Source of the DNA: Singulisphaera sp. GP187
GTDB taxonomy: Bacteria; Planctomycetota; Phycisphaerae; Phycisphaerales; SM1A02
Assembly: GCA_945868805.1 (NCBI GenBank)
Contig: CAMBMO010000006.1
Coordinates: 62,001-126,000, forward strand
Direction: 5' to 3'
Length of the DNA: 64,000 bases
Each line of letters begins with the position of its first letter. Position 1 is the first letter of the stretch. Under the pieces are notes generated by a model, which saw only the letters and a program-made list of their open reading frames with translations, was not told the DNA's origin and ran no database searches. This document shows, one piece after another, positions 54,365-63,929 of this stretch. A program made the position numbers and the translations under genes.

Positions 54365-55345
54365 ATGATCGTCGTCGACCATGTTCATAAGTCATACGGA
54401 TCGTTCAAGGCAGTCTCCGATCTTTCGTTCTCGGTGCCCGCTGGATCGGTCTGTGGATTTCTCGGTCCAAACGGGGCGGGTAAGACCACGACCATTCGGA
54501 TGCTGACGGGAGCGATCGAACCGAGTTCAGGTCGTTTGGAATTGGCTGGAATCGATGTGCGGCGAAATCCACGAGCCTCCAAGAAAATGGTCGGATACTT
54601 GCCGGAGGGGAACCCGCTTCCCTTGGAGTTAACGGTTCAAGAGTATCTGAGGTTTCGGTGCGGACTCTGGGGCGTCGATCACGGCAAGCGAAAGGCGTCG
54701 ATCGAGAGTGTTGTCGAGCGATGCGAGCTTGGTGAAGTTCGTGCAAAGCTTCTCGCCTCGTTGAGTCGTGGTTTCCGACAGCGCGTTGGACTCGCGGCCG
54801 CACTGGTCGCATCACCGTCGGTCGTGATTCTCGATGAACCAGGGACTGGGCTCGACCCAGCGACTGCGATCGCGTTTCGCAAGTTGGTGCGTTCGCTTCG
54901 CGGCGATCACACGGTTCTCTTTTCGAGCCACAACCTGTCCGAGGTCGAAGCGACATGTGACCACCTCGTCCTGATTTCACGCGGAAAACTCGTCGCTCAC
55001 GGAACCGGGGCAGAGCTTCGGCGCATTGGAGCGGTCGGGGTGCGATTCGAAATCGAGTCGACTCGCTGCGATCCATCCTCCCTTCGCGAGGTGGTTGGAG
55101 TGACAGGTGTTCAAACGAGTTCGATGCATGACGGGTGGATTCGCACGCTGGTCGAAGTCGAAAGCGAACCGAGTGGGGAATCTGGGAGGGGCAGTACGGG
55201 CGCACTTCCGAGCGCATTGGGGGAAGCACTGCATGCCTCAGGAGCAGTGGTTCGCCGATTGGAGCGGGTGACTCCCGCGCTCGAAGAGATTTTTCAGCGT
55301 CTGACGCGCGAAGGATCAACGGTTGGTAGCGGAGATGCTCGTTGA
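54365..55345 (+). CDS. ABC transporter ATP-binding protein, GldA-like
   Basis: 326 residues from the ATG at 54365; longer frames are antisense to the PAS-GAF gene. Walker A 'GPNGAGKTT' (34-42), 'ELTVQEYL', signature 'LSRGFRQRVGLAAAL' (the GldA/Nod-type variant of LSGGQ), Walker B 'VVILDEPGTGLDP', and the switch histidine in 'LFSSHNLSEVE'. A C-terminal ~100-residue domain follows, as in GldA and related ABC-2 systems. With the next two genes it forms an ABC-2 system like the GldA-GldF-GldG gliding/secretion-associated transporter. TACACT lies 14 nt before the ATG. The stop overlaps the next ATG (TGATG). Confidence 0.9.
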   Translation: MIVVDHVHKSYGSFKAVSDLSFSVPAGSVCGFLGPNGAGKTTTIRMLTGAIEPSSGRLELAGIDVRRNPRASKKMVGYLPEGNPLPLELTVQEYLRFRCGLWGVDHGKRKASIESVVERCELGEVRAKLLASLSRGFRQRVGLAAALVASPSVVILDEPGTGLDPATAIAFRKLVRSLRGDHTVLFSSHNLSEVEATCDHLVLISRGKLVAHGTGAELRRIGAVGVRFEIESTRCDPSSLREVVGVTGVQTSSMHDGWIRTLVEVESEPSGESGRGSTGALPSALGEALHASGAVVRRLERVTPALEEIFQRLTREGSTVGSGDAR

Positions 55346-58101
55346 TGCGCGATGTCCTGACGATCGCCGGTCGCGAGTGCGTCGCGCTCTTTCTGACTCC
55401 GACGGTTTGGGGGGCACTCGCGGTCTTTGCGTTCGCAACTGGAATCATCACGGGGATCGCGGTTCTCGTGCCCGGTTCGCCCGCGGAACTTCGCACAGTG
55501 GCCGCGGCTGCAGGGTGGGCGATGCTCCTCGCCGCTCCCGCGCTTTCGCTTCGCCCGACGACAGAGGAGCGACGCACCGGTTTTTGGGAGGTCCTCGCGA
55601 CAAGTCCAGCGAGCGTCGGATCGATCGTCGTTGGGAGATACCTCGCGGGATTGCTCGCCCTCGCACTGCTCTGCCTCGTCGGACTGGGTGGTCCGTTTGC
55701 AGTCCTCGAAACTCTGACGCGACCTGATCTCGGTGCCGCGCTCTGCGCCACACTTGGCGTCTTGCTGGTCGGGTCGGTCTATCTCGCGTCCGGTGCATTC
55801 TTTGGATCGATCTCGACGAGTGCGTCAGTTGGATACCTCTCCACTTTTTTCTCTTGGGTGGTGTTGCTGATCGCGATTCGATCGATCGCTCCGGTTCTTT
55901 CGAGCGCTCAGGCGGACATCCTTTTCGCGGCCGATCCCGTGCGTCGCCTCGAAGGATTTCTCGATGGCGAACTTGATTCCTCGAACATTCTTTACTTCAT
56001 CTTCGTGACGGCGGGATTCTTGATTGCCGCAGGCGCGGTCCAGGCGACGGAGGCCGAGCGAGGAAGTCATCGAGGCGCTCTCGGAGTTCGGTTGCGAACG
56101 GTTCTCGGAGTGATGGTCGCGTTCGCGCTCGTCATTGGTCTTGCCGCGATTGCGCATGCTTCGCCACTTCGGTTCTCGAGAGACGCAACGAAGAGCCGAG
56201 CGTGGGTTCTGGATGATCATGCGCTTCACATGGCGGGCGCATTGCCCCAAGGGTGGCGAATCACATGGATCGCGCCGATCGGTGGGCTGGACTCGGCGGT
56301 GGCCGATCAGCTCGCGGAGGTTTTGAGCGCGTTCGATCATGCGCGTTCCGACGCGCGATCACCTCATAGGCGGATCGATCCCACGACTCCAACTGGTGCG
56401 GCGGAATATGCCCTGTGGCTCGACGAACTCGTTGGCCGCAGGCGCGGATCTCCACGGGAGTTGCATGACGCAGTCGAGTCAGGAATCAAGGAGCTAGAAA
56501 TCCTCGGGGAGTACGCATCGAAGGAGTGCGCTCAGATCGAGCTGGTGCTCGGACAACTCCCGGCCGAATCGCAGGATCGAATGCAACTCGAACAGACCGT
56601 GGGTGCGATGAAGGCGGTTGCCAGTGGAGCGCCAGTCCTCGTCCAGACGATTCGTGCAATGCAAGTCGGTCGACCAGATCGCGCACTCTCTGATCATTCG
56701 GAGTCGGCGGAAGTCGTCGCGGGAAACAATCGAGATTGGGCGATGCAGCTCGGGTCGTTCTCGAATTGGCTCGCCGGGCGTGGAGCGGATGCGCAGGCGG
56801 CTCTTCCGCTGCAGGAATACGCTCACAATGCGCGTCCCGAGCTTGGGGTTCGCGCACGGGCACTGTTGCGGACAGTGGATGCACTCGATGCAATTCCGAC
56901 TGATCCGCTTCAAGAGATCTCGGTCGGACTCGCGCGCGGTGGTGGTGTTGCGATTGAATCGCCGAGCGGAGTCGCATTTCTGGAAGACTCTGCGCTTGCC
57001 GTAAGTTCGGCGGATCAAGCGTCAACGGTTCGCTTCGATCGACGATTTCGCATGGAGCAATTGATCACAGGCGCGATTGGGAGCATCCGGGACGACCAGA
57101 TTCCCGAGGTGATTGTCGTTCATGCAGAGGATCGGACCATGCTCGTTCCTGCGACGGACGGATTCGACAGTTGCGCGATCGCGGACGCACTTCGTGCATC
57201 GCGTATCGGAGTGCGCGAATGGCGGGTCGCAGCGGAACCTCGTCCCATCACGGGTGATCGAAGTGTCTGGTTGATCATTCCACCACGAACTGTCGCGGTC
57301 GAGCGCGATGCGCGCGAACGGGTACTCCTCGAGGCGGTCGGTGAGCTTGTCGCCGATGGACAGCCTCTGTTTTTCTCACTCGGTCCAAGTCTTCGACCTC
57401 TCGCAGGTCGATCCGATCCATGGAGTGAAATCGCGATGACCCTCGGCGCTCGCGCACTCTCCGATGCAGTCATCGTCGATGACATTCCGATCGCGCAGGG
57501 GCGAACGCAGAGGCGCACGAAAATGGAGGTCGAAGTGATTCCCTCAGATCGTGCGCTTGCGCGGGCACTCGTCGATCAGAAAATTGGTTTTTCAGTGGCG
57601 ATTCCGATCGATCGCGTCACGGGCGTTTCAGGGATGAGCAGCGACGCGATCCTCGCCACGCGCGAAGGACCGAGTCGTGCGATCGAACGAGATTGGCGAC
57701 GCCGAAGTCCGGATGCTCGATCAACAAAGGTCGTCACCGAATCGACTTCGGTGGCGGTGGCGACGACACGACGTGCGCCGAGCGGGCAGACGATTCGCAC
57801 GATCATCGTTGGTTCTCCATCGTGGATGGTGACATCCGTCGTCGACGCGGCACGGTCGTATGGAGGAGGTCGCGAGGCATTGCAGCATCCAGGAAACCGC
57901 GAGTTCGCCGTGAACGGAGTTCTCTGGCTCGCCGGACTCGATCAACGGATGGGCAGCGGCGGGAGCGGGAGGGAGACCCCTCGCATCGGCGCGCTCACGC
58001 TTCGCAGACGAATGGAATACACGGCTGGTTTGGGATTGGGAGTCCCGGCAATCGCACTCTTGATCGGAGTCGTGATTCGATTCTGGAGGTCTCGCGGATG
58101 A
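55345..58101 (+). CDS. Fused ABC-2 permease / GldG-like protein
   Basis: 918 residues from the ATG at 55345 (TGATG overlap). The N-terminal ~240 residues are a GldF-type ABC-2 permease with about six helices ('REC...TPTVWGALAVFAFATGIITG', 'TTEERRTGFWEVLATSPASV'). A seventh helix ('VLGVMVAFALVIGLAAIAHA') starts a long GldG-like extracytoplasmic part (~255-880) typical of 'ABC-type uncharacterised transport system' proteins, closed by a C-terminal helix ('GLGVPAIALLIGVVIRF'). GldF and GldG are usually separate, so this is a natural fusion. The 3' end overlaps the DUF4340 gene (ATGA). The transported substrate is unknown. Confidence 0.85.
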   Translation: MRDVLTIAGRECVALFLTPTVWGALAVFAFATGIITGIAVLVPGSPAELRTVAAAAGWAMLLAAPALSLRPTTEERRTGFWEVLATSPASVGSIVVGRYLAGLLALALLCLVGLGGPFAVLETLTRPDLGAALCATLGVLLVGSVYLASGAFFGSISTSASVGYLSTFFSWVVLLIAIRSIAPVLSSAQADILFAADPVRRLEGFLDGELDSSNILYFIFVTAGFLIAAGAVQATEAERGSHRGALGVRLRTVLGVMVAFALVIGLAAIAHASPLRFSRDATKSRAWVLDDHALHMAGALPQGWRITWIAPIGGLDSAVADQLAEVLSAFDHARSDARSPHRRIDPTTPTGAAEYALWLDELVGRRRGSPRELHDAVESGIKELEILGEYASKECAQIELVLGQLPAESQDRMQLEQTVGAMKAVASGAPVLVQTIRAMQVGRPDRALSDHSESAEVVAGNNRDWAMQLGSFSNWLAGRGADAQAALPLQEYAHNARPELGVRARALLRTVDALDAIPTDPLQEISVGLARGGGVAIESPSGVAFLEDSALAVSSADQASTVRFDRRFRMEQLITGAIGSIRDDQIPEVIVVHAEDRTMLVPATDGFDSCAIADALRASRIGVREWRVAAEPRPITGDRSVWLIIPPRTVAVERDARERVLLEAVGELVADGQPLFFSLGPSLRPLAGRSDPWSEIAMTLGARALSDAVIVDDIPIAQGRTQRRTKMEVEVIPSDRALARALVDQKIGFSVAIPIDRVTGVSGMSSDAILATREGPSRAIERDWRRRSPDARSTKVVTESTSVAVATTRRAPSGQTIRTIIVGSPSWMVTSVVDAARSYGGGREALQHPGNREFAVNGVLWLAGLDQRMGSGGSGRETPRIGALTLRRRMEYTAGLGLGVPAIALLIGVVIRFWRSRG

Positions 58102-59513
58102 GCTGGCGAGCACTTACCTTCATGTGGATCGCGAGTGCCATCGCGTGTCTTTGCGCATGGTCGCTCTGGACCACTCAGACGACCGCAGGCGGGATTCGAC
58201 TGGAAGCGGGTTTCACTCAAGTCCTCCCCGAAAACGCCGTGCCGTGGTCCCGCGTCGATCGAATCGTGATCACACGGAGCCCGGAGAATCGATTCGAATT
58301 CGTCCGTCGTGATGGGCGCTGGTTTCAGACTCACCCTTTCGACTTCCCAGTGGAATCAGCACAGGTGATGGAAGTCGTCGATCGGGCGACTGCGCTTGTG
58401 GCGCGCGAACCGATCGCTGGCGAAGAAGCTGCGGCCGAGACACTCCGAAAATCTGCCGGACTCGACGCGTCGTCTCCCTCGATCGTCTTTGGATGGGGCG
58501 ATGATCAAGCGACCATTCGCCTCGGTCGTCGCCTGCCAGCTGGATTCGCTTGGGTCGATCTGGGCCAGGATCGATCGCAACCACGCGCTGCGAGGTCGTC
58601 GCTTCACGATGCGACGCTGATGAGCGATTTACGCCAGTGGCGACAGCCCATGCTCTTCGCTCGTGCAGATGTCGAATGCGATCGACTGGTCTGCGAGAGC
58701 GTCGCGCGTGACGGATCGTCGCAGCGACTCGAGGTCGTGCGAGACGGACCTGACTGGAAGGTCGTGTCGCCCATCGCAACGCGAGCGGATCGCGTTGCGG
58801 TCGAACGGTGGCTCGATGCGCTCGCACGCGCGCAGGCGACGGGATTCGTGGTCGACCGTCCGACGGATCTCGCGCCGTTTGGATTGGCGAAGCCGAGCGG
58901 AATCGTGGAGATTCACTCCACCGTGCGTGCGTCCGACGGCTCGGGGCGCCTCGTTGCCGAGCAGCTGACCGAACGTTTGGAAATTGGTTCACCTATTCGC
59001 GCGGGCGCTCAGGAGCGATTCGCTCGCTTGGCAAATCACCCGGATGCGATCATGGAGATTGACGCAACCGCAGTTGCCGCCGCGATTCCTCCGACATTGC
59101 TCATGATCGACCCGACCGCAACCGGCGTACGGCCAGAGGACATTCGCGCAGTTCGATTGGAGCCGTTGGCGGGAGATGCGCTACGAATCGAACGACTCGG
59201 TGCGGATTGGCAAATCTCGAATTCGTCGGGAACGCGTCCAGCTGTGAGTGAGAATGTCGGATGGCTCCTCGGCAAACTCTGCCAACACAGAGCAGCAGAA
59301 ATCATGCTCCGCTCTGCGCCTGCGGACTTGGTGGTGGGACGCATCATCGTCGAATCATTCGACGGGCGAGAGATTTCATCGCTCTCGGTATCGCGAGAAC
59401 GAAACGAAGGACGGTATGGATTTGATGATGGATCTGGAGTCTTGCGGATCTTTTCGCCGAGTCTGGGATTGAGCTTCGATTCTCGTACCTACGAATCGCC
59501 CCCTCAACAGTGA
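58098..59513 (+). CDS. DUF4340-family membrane-anchored protein
   Basis: 471 residues from the ATG in the ATGA overlap. One N-terminal helix (4-24, 'ALTFMWIASAIACLCAWSLW') anchors a periplasmic beta-rich part. The segments 'VDRIVITRSPENRFEFVRRDGRWFQTHPFDFPVESAQVMEVV' (abridged: RFEFVRRDGRWFQTHP) and 'LEVVRDGPDWKVVSPIATRADRVAVERWLDAL' (abridged: DGPDWKVVSPIATRAD) show the repeat pattern of DUF4340 proteins, which regularly follow GldA/GldFG-type ABC genes. It probably forms part of the same transporter complex. Its end overlaps the convergent ribD by 10 bp. Confidence 0.82.
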   Translation: MSWRALTFMWIASAIACLCAWSLWTTQTTAGGIRLEAGFTQVLPENAVPWSRVDRIVITRSPENRFEFVRRDGRWFQTHPFDFPVESAQVMEVVDRATALVAREPIAGEEAAAETLRKSAGLDASSPSIVFGWGDDQATIRLGRRLPAGFAWVDLGQDRSQPRAARSSLHDATLMSDLRQWRQPMLFARADVECDRLVCESVARDGSSQRLEVVRDGPDWKVVSPIATRADRVAVERWLDALARAQATGFVVDRPTDLAPFGLAKPSGIVEIHSTVRASDGSGRLVAEQLTERLEIGSPIRAGAQERFARLANHPDAIMEIDATAVAAAIPPTLLMIDPTATGVRPEDIRAVRLEPLAGDALRIERLGADWQISNSSGTRPAVSENVGWLLGKLCQHRAAEIMLRSAPADLVVGRIIVESFDGREISSLSVSRERNEGRYGFDDGSGVLRIFSPSLGLSFDSRTYESPPQQ

Positions 59514-60676
59514 GTCGTGCGACGCCAGAGTGTCATCGTGTCTTCGCCGCGTAATCGACGGTCGAGGAGGCGGAAGCGGAGCGGGTCCATCGGCTGAATT
59601 TGGTCTTTTTCCCTCGAAATCTGGGTACTCGAGTCGTCGCCGCTCGCAAGCGGGCCAGTGAAGCACCATGCATCGTCGATGAGGTCTTCTTCGAACAGTG
59701 CTCCCAGTAATCCAGCGCCCCCTTCGACGAGAACCGTTGAGACTTGACGACTATGCAATACCCGCAAGAACCCAGCGAGCGATCCGCGGAGGAGTCCCCG
59801 AAAGCACTGGTGCACATTAGCACTCGCGGGTGTCGGCAGTGGGAGCAGAGTCACGCCTGCATTCGCGAATTCCGATCGTCGCTCATCGGAGAGTTCTTGG
59901 ATCGCGGTCGGTAGGGCGGCGATCGAGACCGGTCCGTCGCGGGCTGTTCGAATGATCTGTGCATCGATCGGGGTCGCGAGTTGAGGATCGACAATGATTC
60001 TGCATGGAATGCGACGCGCTCGCGAGATCCGAGGGAGCAAATGCGGATCATCTGCGAGAAGGGTGCCGATTCCAATCATGACCGCATCGACTCTTGCGCG
60101 TTCGCGGTGAACCATCGCGCGGCTTCGAGGTCCACTGATCCAGCGATTCTCTTGATCCCGAGTCGCTGTCCGTCCATCGCTCGTCTGCGCCCACTTCGCA
60201 ATCACCCACGGGCGCGCGCTTCGAATCCGAGCGAGGAACGGCGCGCTCACATTCGTGCATGCAGTGTTTTCGATTTGCTCGACAACAATTCCTGCGGCGC
60301 GCAATCGATCTGCGCCACCGGCGGCGAGGGGATTGGGATCAGCGACCGCATATACGAGACGCGAAATTCCATAAGCAATGATCGCATCGCAGCAGGGCGG
60401 TGTTCGGCCGTGATGAGAGCAGGGTTCGAGAGTTACGAATGCAGTCGCTCCTTGAGCCGATTTTCCCGCGACCTTCAGTGCGATTGGTTCTGCGTGGAGT
60501 TGCCCATCGCGCGCGTGATAGCCCCGCCCGACAACCTCACCATCCTTTCGGACAATGATGCATCCGACCATGGGATTGGGTTCCGCTCCACCATGACCGC
60601 GCAGTGCCAAGAACGCAGCGCGGTCGAGCCACTGAGTGGCAGTCGTCAACCGGCGTGCATCGGTGGACGCGCTCAT
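59504..60676 (-). CDS. ribD: Riboflavin biosynthesis deaminase/reductase RibD
   Basis: 390 residues, slightly longer than usual. The N-terminal deaminase domain has zinc motifs 'HAEPIAL' (~61) and 'PCSHHGRTPPCCDAI' (~86), with the proton-shuttling glutamate in HAE. The C-terminal reductase starts at ~155 ('PWVIAKWAQTSDGRTAT', 'WISGPRSRAMVHRERARVDAVMIGIGTLLADDP', abridged: VDAVMIGIGTLLADDP) and ends with 'LVEGGAGLLGALFEEDLIDD'. It catalyses the second and third steps of riboflavin synthesis. No other rib gene or FMN riboswitch is nearby; it follows fusA by 22 bp and may be cotranscribed with it. Confidence 0.95.
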   Translation of the reverse strand: MSASTDARRLTTATQWLDRAAFLALRGHGGAEPNPMVGCIIVRKDGEVVGRGYHARDGQLHAEPIALKVAGKSAQGATAFVTLEPCSHHGRTPPCCDAIIAYGISRLVYAVADPNPLAAGGADRLRAAGIVVEQIENTACTNVSAPFLARIRSARPWVIAKWAQTSDGRTATRDQENRWISGPRSRAMVHRERARVDAVMIGIGTLLADDPHLLPRISRARRIPCRIIVDPQLATPIDAQIIRTARDGPVSIAALPTAIQELSDERRSEFANAGVTLLPLPTPASANVHQCFRGLLRGSLAGFLRVLHSRQVSTVLVEGGAGLLGALFEEDLIDDAWCFTGPLASGDDSSTQISREKDQIQPMDPLRFRLLDRRLRGEDTMTLWRRTTHC

Positions 60677-60698
60677 GCAGCCTTCGTGCGAGTCGCAC

Positions 60699-62813
60699 TC
60701 ACTGCTTGGCGAGCACTTCGTCCTTCAGGCGATCCGGCATGATTCGATAGGTGAGGGGTTCCATCGAGCTCGATGCTCGACCCTGGCTCATCGATCTCAA
60801 GCTGGTCGTGTAGCCGAAGAGTTCCGACAGTGGAACCTCCGCGGTCACAAGACGCAACACGCCACGCACTTCGCTATCGGTGATTTGGCCTCTTCGGCTT
60901 GCGATGTCGCCCGAGACACTTCCGAAGAACTCGTCGGGAGTTGTAACGACCAACTTCATGATCGGCTCCAAGAGTGCGAGCCCCGCTTCAGTGCACGCTT
61001 CGCGGAAGGCGAGAGCGCCCGCTTGTTCGAAGGCGATCTGGCTCGAATCGACATCGTGGTATGAACCATAGACAAGTTCAATCTTGACGTTGATGACCGG
61101 ATAGCCACCGAGAATTCCACTCGCGGCTGCCTGACGCGCGCCATACTCGATGCTCGGGATAAATTCGCGGGGAACAACGCCACCTGCGATCTTGTCTTCG
61201 AAAACGACGCCGTTCTTCATCACCAACTCCTCGGCTTCGGCTTCTTCCTTGGTCATCGGTCGCACATTGACGACCGCGTCGCCGTACTGACCACGACCAC
61301 CCGACTGCTTCTTGAAGAGTCCGCGGACGCGTTCGGCAGATCCGGTGATTGTCTCTCGGTATGCGACACGTGGCTTGCCGACGCTGACCCCGATCTTCAT
61401 ATCTCGAACGAGCTTGTTCTTGATGATTTCAAGATGCAACTCGCCCATGCCCGAGATGATCGTCTCGCCCGTTTCATCGTTGTAATTGGAACGGAATGAG
61501 GGGTCCTCGCGACGAATCGTCGTAAGTGCTTCTCCGAGTTTCTTCTTGTCGTCAGCAGTATTCGGTTCGATCGACATCGAAATAACCGGTTCTGGGAAAA
61601 CCATGCGCTCGAGCACAATCGGGTGATCGGGATCGCAGAGTGTGTCTCCAGTGAACGAGTCTTTCAGTCCAACGACCGCGACAATCTGACCAGGTCCGGT
61701 CTCGTCGAGGGCGTTGCGATGCTGTGAATGCATTTCGTAGAGACGAGAGACATTTTCTTTGCGGTCATTGCCCGGATTCAGCACACGCGAACCCTTTGTC
61801 AACTTTCCCGAATAAATGCGCAGGTAGGTGAGCGTTCCGGCGACATCAGAGACCACCTTGAACACCAACGCTGAGAATGGAGCGTTTTCGGAGTGCGGTC
61901 TGCTCAGCTTAATGTTTGGATCGCGGGCGTCGGTTCCTTCGACGTCAGGGCATTCGGTGGGGCAGGGTAGATAGTCGATGACGGCGTCGAGCATCGACTG
62001 AACGCCGACATACTTCAGCGCCGATCCGCAGATCACTGGAAATGCGCGAAGTTGAGTACAGGCCTTTCGAAGCACTGCCTTCATCTCGGGAACGGTGATT
62101 GAACTCGGATCAATGAGATACTTTTCAGTGAGTGCATCGTCGAGTTCAGCTATTTTTTCAACCATCTTGTGGCGCCACTCTTGCGCCTTTTCTGCCCATT
62201 CCTCTGGAATGTCAGTCTCCGTGATGCTTTCGCCGTTATCCGCCTGCGACCAGTAGAGCGCACGCATCGTCATTAAGTCGACGATTCCTTTGAAGTCATT
62301 TCCCCATCCGAGCGGGTACTGAATCGGGATTCCGTTTGCGCCAAGGCGAGTCAGAATCGAACCGTAGGAATAATCGAAATCCGCACCGAGTTTGTCCATC
62401 TTGTTGATGAGGCAGAGTCGGGGAACGCCGTATCGATCGGCTTGTCGCCAGACCGTCTCACTCTGGGCTTCGACGCCTTCCTTGCCATCGAAGACTGCGA
62501 CCGCGCCGTCAAGAACGCGAAGAGATCGCTCGACTTCGATTGTGAAGTCGACGTGACCAGGCGTGTCGATCAGGTTGATCTTGTATTCGACGCCCTTGTG
62601 ATCCCAAGGGCAGGTGGTTGCCGCGGATTGAATCGTAATCCCGCGCTCTTGTTCTTCAACGAGCGAGTCCATCGTCGCGGTCCCTTGATGTACTTCACCC
62701 ATGCGGTGAATCTTTCCGGTGTAGTAAAGCACGCGCTCTGTGACGGTGGTCTTTCCTGCATCGATGTGAGCGCAGATTCCAATGTTTCGGACGCGATTGA
62801 GGTCAGTAGCCAT
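60699..62813 (-). CDS. fusA: Elongation factor G
   Basis: 704 residues. The GTPase drives ribosomal translocation. G1 is 'AHIDAGKTT' (15-23), switch II region 'DTPGHVDF' and '[10 protein letters not shown]' (G4). '[11 protein letters not shown]' is the canonical switch I. Domains II-V follow to the C-terminal '[19 protein letters not shown]' block. It resembles housekeeping EF-G1 rather than tetracycline-type or EF-G2 paralogues, yet it is not next to rpsL, rpsG or tuf. It has its own promoter and a GGAG Shine-Dalgarno sequence. Confidence 0.97.
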   Translation of the reverse strand: MATDLNRVRNIGICAHIDAGKTTVTERVLYYTGKIHRMGEVHQGTATMDSLVEEQERGITIQSAATTCPWDHKGVEYKINLIDTPGHVDFTIEVERSLRVLDGAVAVFDGKEGVEAQSETVWRQADRYGVPRLCLINKMDKLGADFDYSYGSILTRLGANGIPIQYPLGWGNDFKGIVDLMTMRALYWSQADNGESITETDIPEEWAEKAQEWRHKMVEKIAELDDALTEKYLIDPSSITVPEMKAVLRKACTQLRAFPVICGSALKYVGVQSMLDAVIDYLPCPTECPDVEGTDARDPNIKLSRPHSENAPFSALVFKVVSDVAGTLTYLRIYSGKLTKGSRVLNPGNDRKENVSRLYEMHSQHRNALDETGPGQIVAVVGLKDSFTGDTLCDPDHPIVLERMVFPEPVISMSIEPNTADDKKKLGEALTTIRREDPSFRSNYNDETGETIISGMGELHLEIIKNKLVRDMKIGVSVGKPRVAYRETITGSAERVRGLFKKQSGGRGQYGDAVVNVRPMTKEEAEAEELVMKNGVVFEDKIAGGVVPREFIPSIEYGARQAAASGILGGYPVINVKIELVYGSYHDVDSSQIAFEQAGALAFREACTEAGLALLEPIMKLVVTTPDEFFGSVSGDIASRRGQITDSEVRGVLRLVTAEVPLSELFGYTTSLRSMSQGRASSSMEPLTYRIMPDRLKDEVLAKQ

Positions 62814-62843
62814 GTGCGATTCTCCAGTGTTAAAGAGCCCCGA

Positions 62844-62871
62844 AGTCTAGCAAAGAAGCGCACTTGGTCAA
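62844..62871 (-). promoter_or_regulatory. Sigma70-type promoter of fusA
   Basis: On the minus strand TTGACC (62866-62871), a 16-bp spacer and TAGACT (62844-62849) form a good promoter. Transcription would start near 62837, 24 nt before the ATG. The -10 box and the following bases (TAGACTTCGGGGCTC) recur upstream of the PrpD-like gene. Confidence 0.7.
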
Positions 62872-62936
62872 CACACAGGGGAGCGAATTCAGAGTCGTTC
62901 GATCTCCCGAAATCAAGCTCCAATGGCATGGATTGT

Positions 62937-63929
62937 TCAGATCGCGCGCACGAGGCTGGCTTCGTTCAGTCCGCTTGCGACAAGCGCGGGGCGAACCGAG
63001 GCAACAAATCGGCGTCCGTCCTTCACATAGCCCGCCGTCGGAGCCAAGTCGGTGACCCGCTGTGCAAACCAGCGATTCAGTCGTGCCATCCAAAGCTCCC
63101 GGACATACTTCGCGGTCATTGACGCGAGCGCGATCGGCAGGTGATTCGCCTCCCCCTTGACAGTGAACGAGATCACCAATGGCATGCTCCTCCCGTCTAA
63201 TTGATAAATGCTCTCTCTCTCGTCCTCCGCCAGAATCGTAATGCGATCATCCGGGAATGCGCGGAGCAGATCGTCCAGATAGCGCATGCGCCCGCTCTGA
63301 CGGTCGGCCGCGATGCGAATCGCCACGCCATCCCGGCGAGATCGAAGCAATCGAACGTGATCGATCAAGATCGTCCAGGGCACGCTTGTCTTCACCATGC
63401 CTCGCCGTGCCGCCTCGTTGATCTCTTCGGCATCGATTGATTCGCATGTCACTCCGTGTCCGACGATGGACGCGTTTGTCGCCGCTCGTCGGAGCATTGC
63501 TCGGGCAATGCCAATCTGCGCTTCATCGCACGCCCACGGAAGGTCAATCGTGCCCGCGTACCAAGGAGCGAATGTCGACGGATCGGAAGTGCGTGAGCGA
63601 CAAACCCGCGCAAAGAGCTCTCGGTCGGTAGAGAGAGGGCTTGCATCTTGCTCCAATGCGAGAGCAGCGAGGACTCCACGTTCGATCGTCGCCATCGGAT
63701 GCGCTCGCGTGCTCGCACCCGATCCCTTTAATTTCTTGCTGTCATTGATCGCAATTCGCCCACGTCGATCAGTGCCACTTCGGCAGACAGCGGCCGAGAG
63801 TGCCTTCCAGAGATTGGGTGGTGCGAGTGGATCATTCGCGCCTTCGATCGACCACTCCGAGCATGCGACGCAGAGCGGGCCGATGAGCGGTCCATATCCA
63901 GCTTCATCAATGCCCGCGTAGATCAGCAT
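62937..63929 (-). CDS. Divergent RNase HII-like protein
   Basis: 330 residues from the ATG at 63929, compared with about 200 for typical RNase HII. The N-terminus 'YAGIDEAGYGPLIGPLCVAC' (4-23) is the RNase HII active-site strand with D8 and E9, but the GRG motif is GYG (Y12). 'INDSKKL' (61-67) is conserved. A third acidic residue lies in 'IAADRQSG' (D209). The 'ASMTAKYVREL' block (269-279) matches 'ASIxAKVxRD' with Glu278 replacing the usual Asp. The remainder holds inserts relative to the short bacterial enzymes. It is expected to cut RNA in RNA-DNA hybrids, but the motif changes make the substrate preference uncertain. The start is not fixed; ATG 63995 is an alternative. Confidence 0.8.
   Translation of the reverse strand: MLIYAGIDEAGYGPLIGPLCVACSEWSIEGANDPLAPPNLWKALSAAVCRSGTDRRGRIAINDSKKLKGSGASTRAHPMATIERGVLAALALEQDASPLSTDRELFARVCRSRTSDPSTFAPWYAGTIDLPWACDEAQIGIARAMLRRAATNASIVGHGVTCESIDAEEINEAARRGMVKTSVPWTILIDHVRLLRSRRDGVAIRIAADRQSGRMRYLDDLLRAFPDDRITILAEDERESIYQLDGRSMPLVISFTVKGEANHLPIALASMTAKYVRELWMARLNRWFAQRVTDLAPTAGYVKDGRRFVASVRPALVASGLNEASLVRAI

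Noticed and set aside
62814-62936. tRNA or small RNA between fusA and the RNase HII-like gene
   Set aside because: No cloverleaf could be drawn; the region is explained by the fusA promoter and leader.
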